From Alphaproteobacteria bacterium (GTDB taxonomy: Bacteria; Pseudomonadota; Alphaproteobacteria; Rickettsiales; UBA6187), in contig JAJRPW010000017.1 of assembly GCA_024280585.1 (NCBI GenBank), positions 1-6,113 on the forward strand: a stretch of 6,113 nucleotides of DNA. The letters run 5' to 3'. A program made the translations under genes and the position numbers. Positions 6,108 to 6,113 of this stretch are shown here, piece after piece (position 1 is the first letter of the stretch; each line of letters begins with the position of its first letter). Under the pieces are notes generated by a model. That model did not search any database and had not been told where the DNA came from. It saw nothing but the letters and a program-made list of their open reading frames with translations.

Positions 6108-6113
6108 ATGAAT
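6108..6113 (+). CDS. Start of a divergent gene cut by the window edge
   Basis: Only two codons (Met-Asn) are inside the window. The call rests on the well-spaced AGGTGA before the ATG and on the expectation of a gene divergent from mgtE across a 117-nt intergenic region. Nothing can be said about its product. Confidence 0.4.

Overview
The window is an ordinary, densely packed stretch of chromosome from an AT-rich bacterium (roughly 40% GC by eye). The best guess is an alphaproteobacterium. The evidence is a small DUF6111-like membrane protein directly before a class II CCA-adding enzyme, a nine-cysteine FdxA-type seven-iron ferredoxin, and a CcmC haem-handling protein. No mobile element, CRISPR array, tRNA, rRNA or phage gene is visible, and nearly all of the sequence is coding.

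Left part, plus strand (1-2053): the C-terminal two thirds of methylenetetrahydrofolate reductase (metF, cut by the window edge), then a 92-residue two-helix membrane protein, then the CCA tRNA nucleotidyltransferase. The three are packed as one operon: a 1-nt gap after metF, and the cca start lies inside the small gene. One-carbon metabolism and tRNA maturation therefore share a transcript, with no obvious functional link beyond housekeeping.

Right part, minus strand (read from 5990 down to 2050): an MgtE magnesium channel, an FAD-linked oxidoreductase of the GlcD/D-2-hydroxyglutarate dehydrogenase type, CcmC (cytochrome c maturation) and FdxA. The first three have gaps of 10 nt and 1 nt and probably form one operon driven by a good sigma-70-like promoter at 6026-6054. 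fdxA follows after 66-69 nt and may have its own promoter. The two gene groups converge, and the stop codons of cca and fdxA overlap on opposite strands.

The only longer non-coding stretch is 5991-6107. It holds the mgtE promoter and, on the plus strand, a ribosome binding site and the first two codons of a divergent gene that runs off the window.

I found no convincing undescribed system. The points most worth checking are the altered metal/substrate loop of the FAD oxidoreductase, the lone ccmC without ccm neighbours, the conserved but uncharacterised DUF6111-like protein, and the uncertain cca start.
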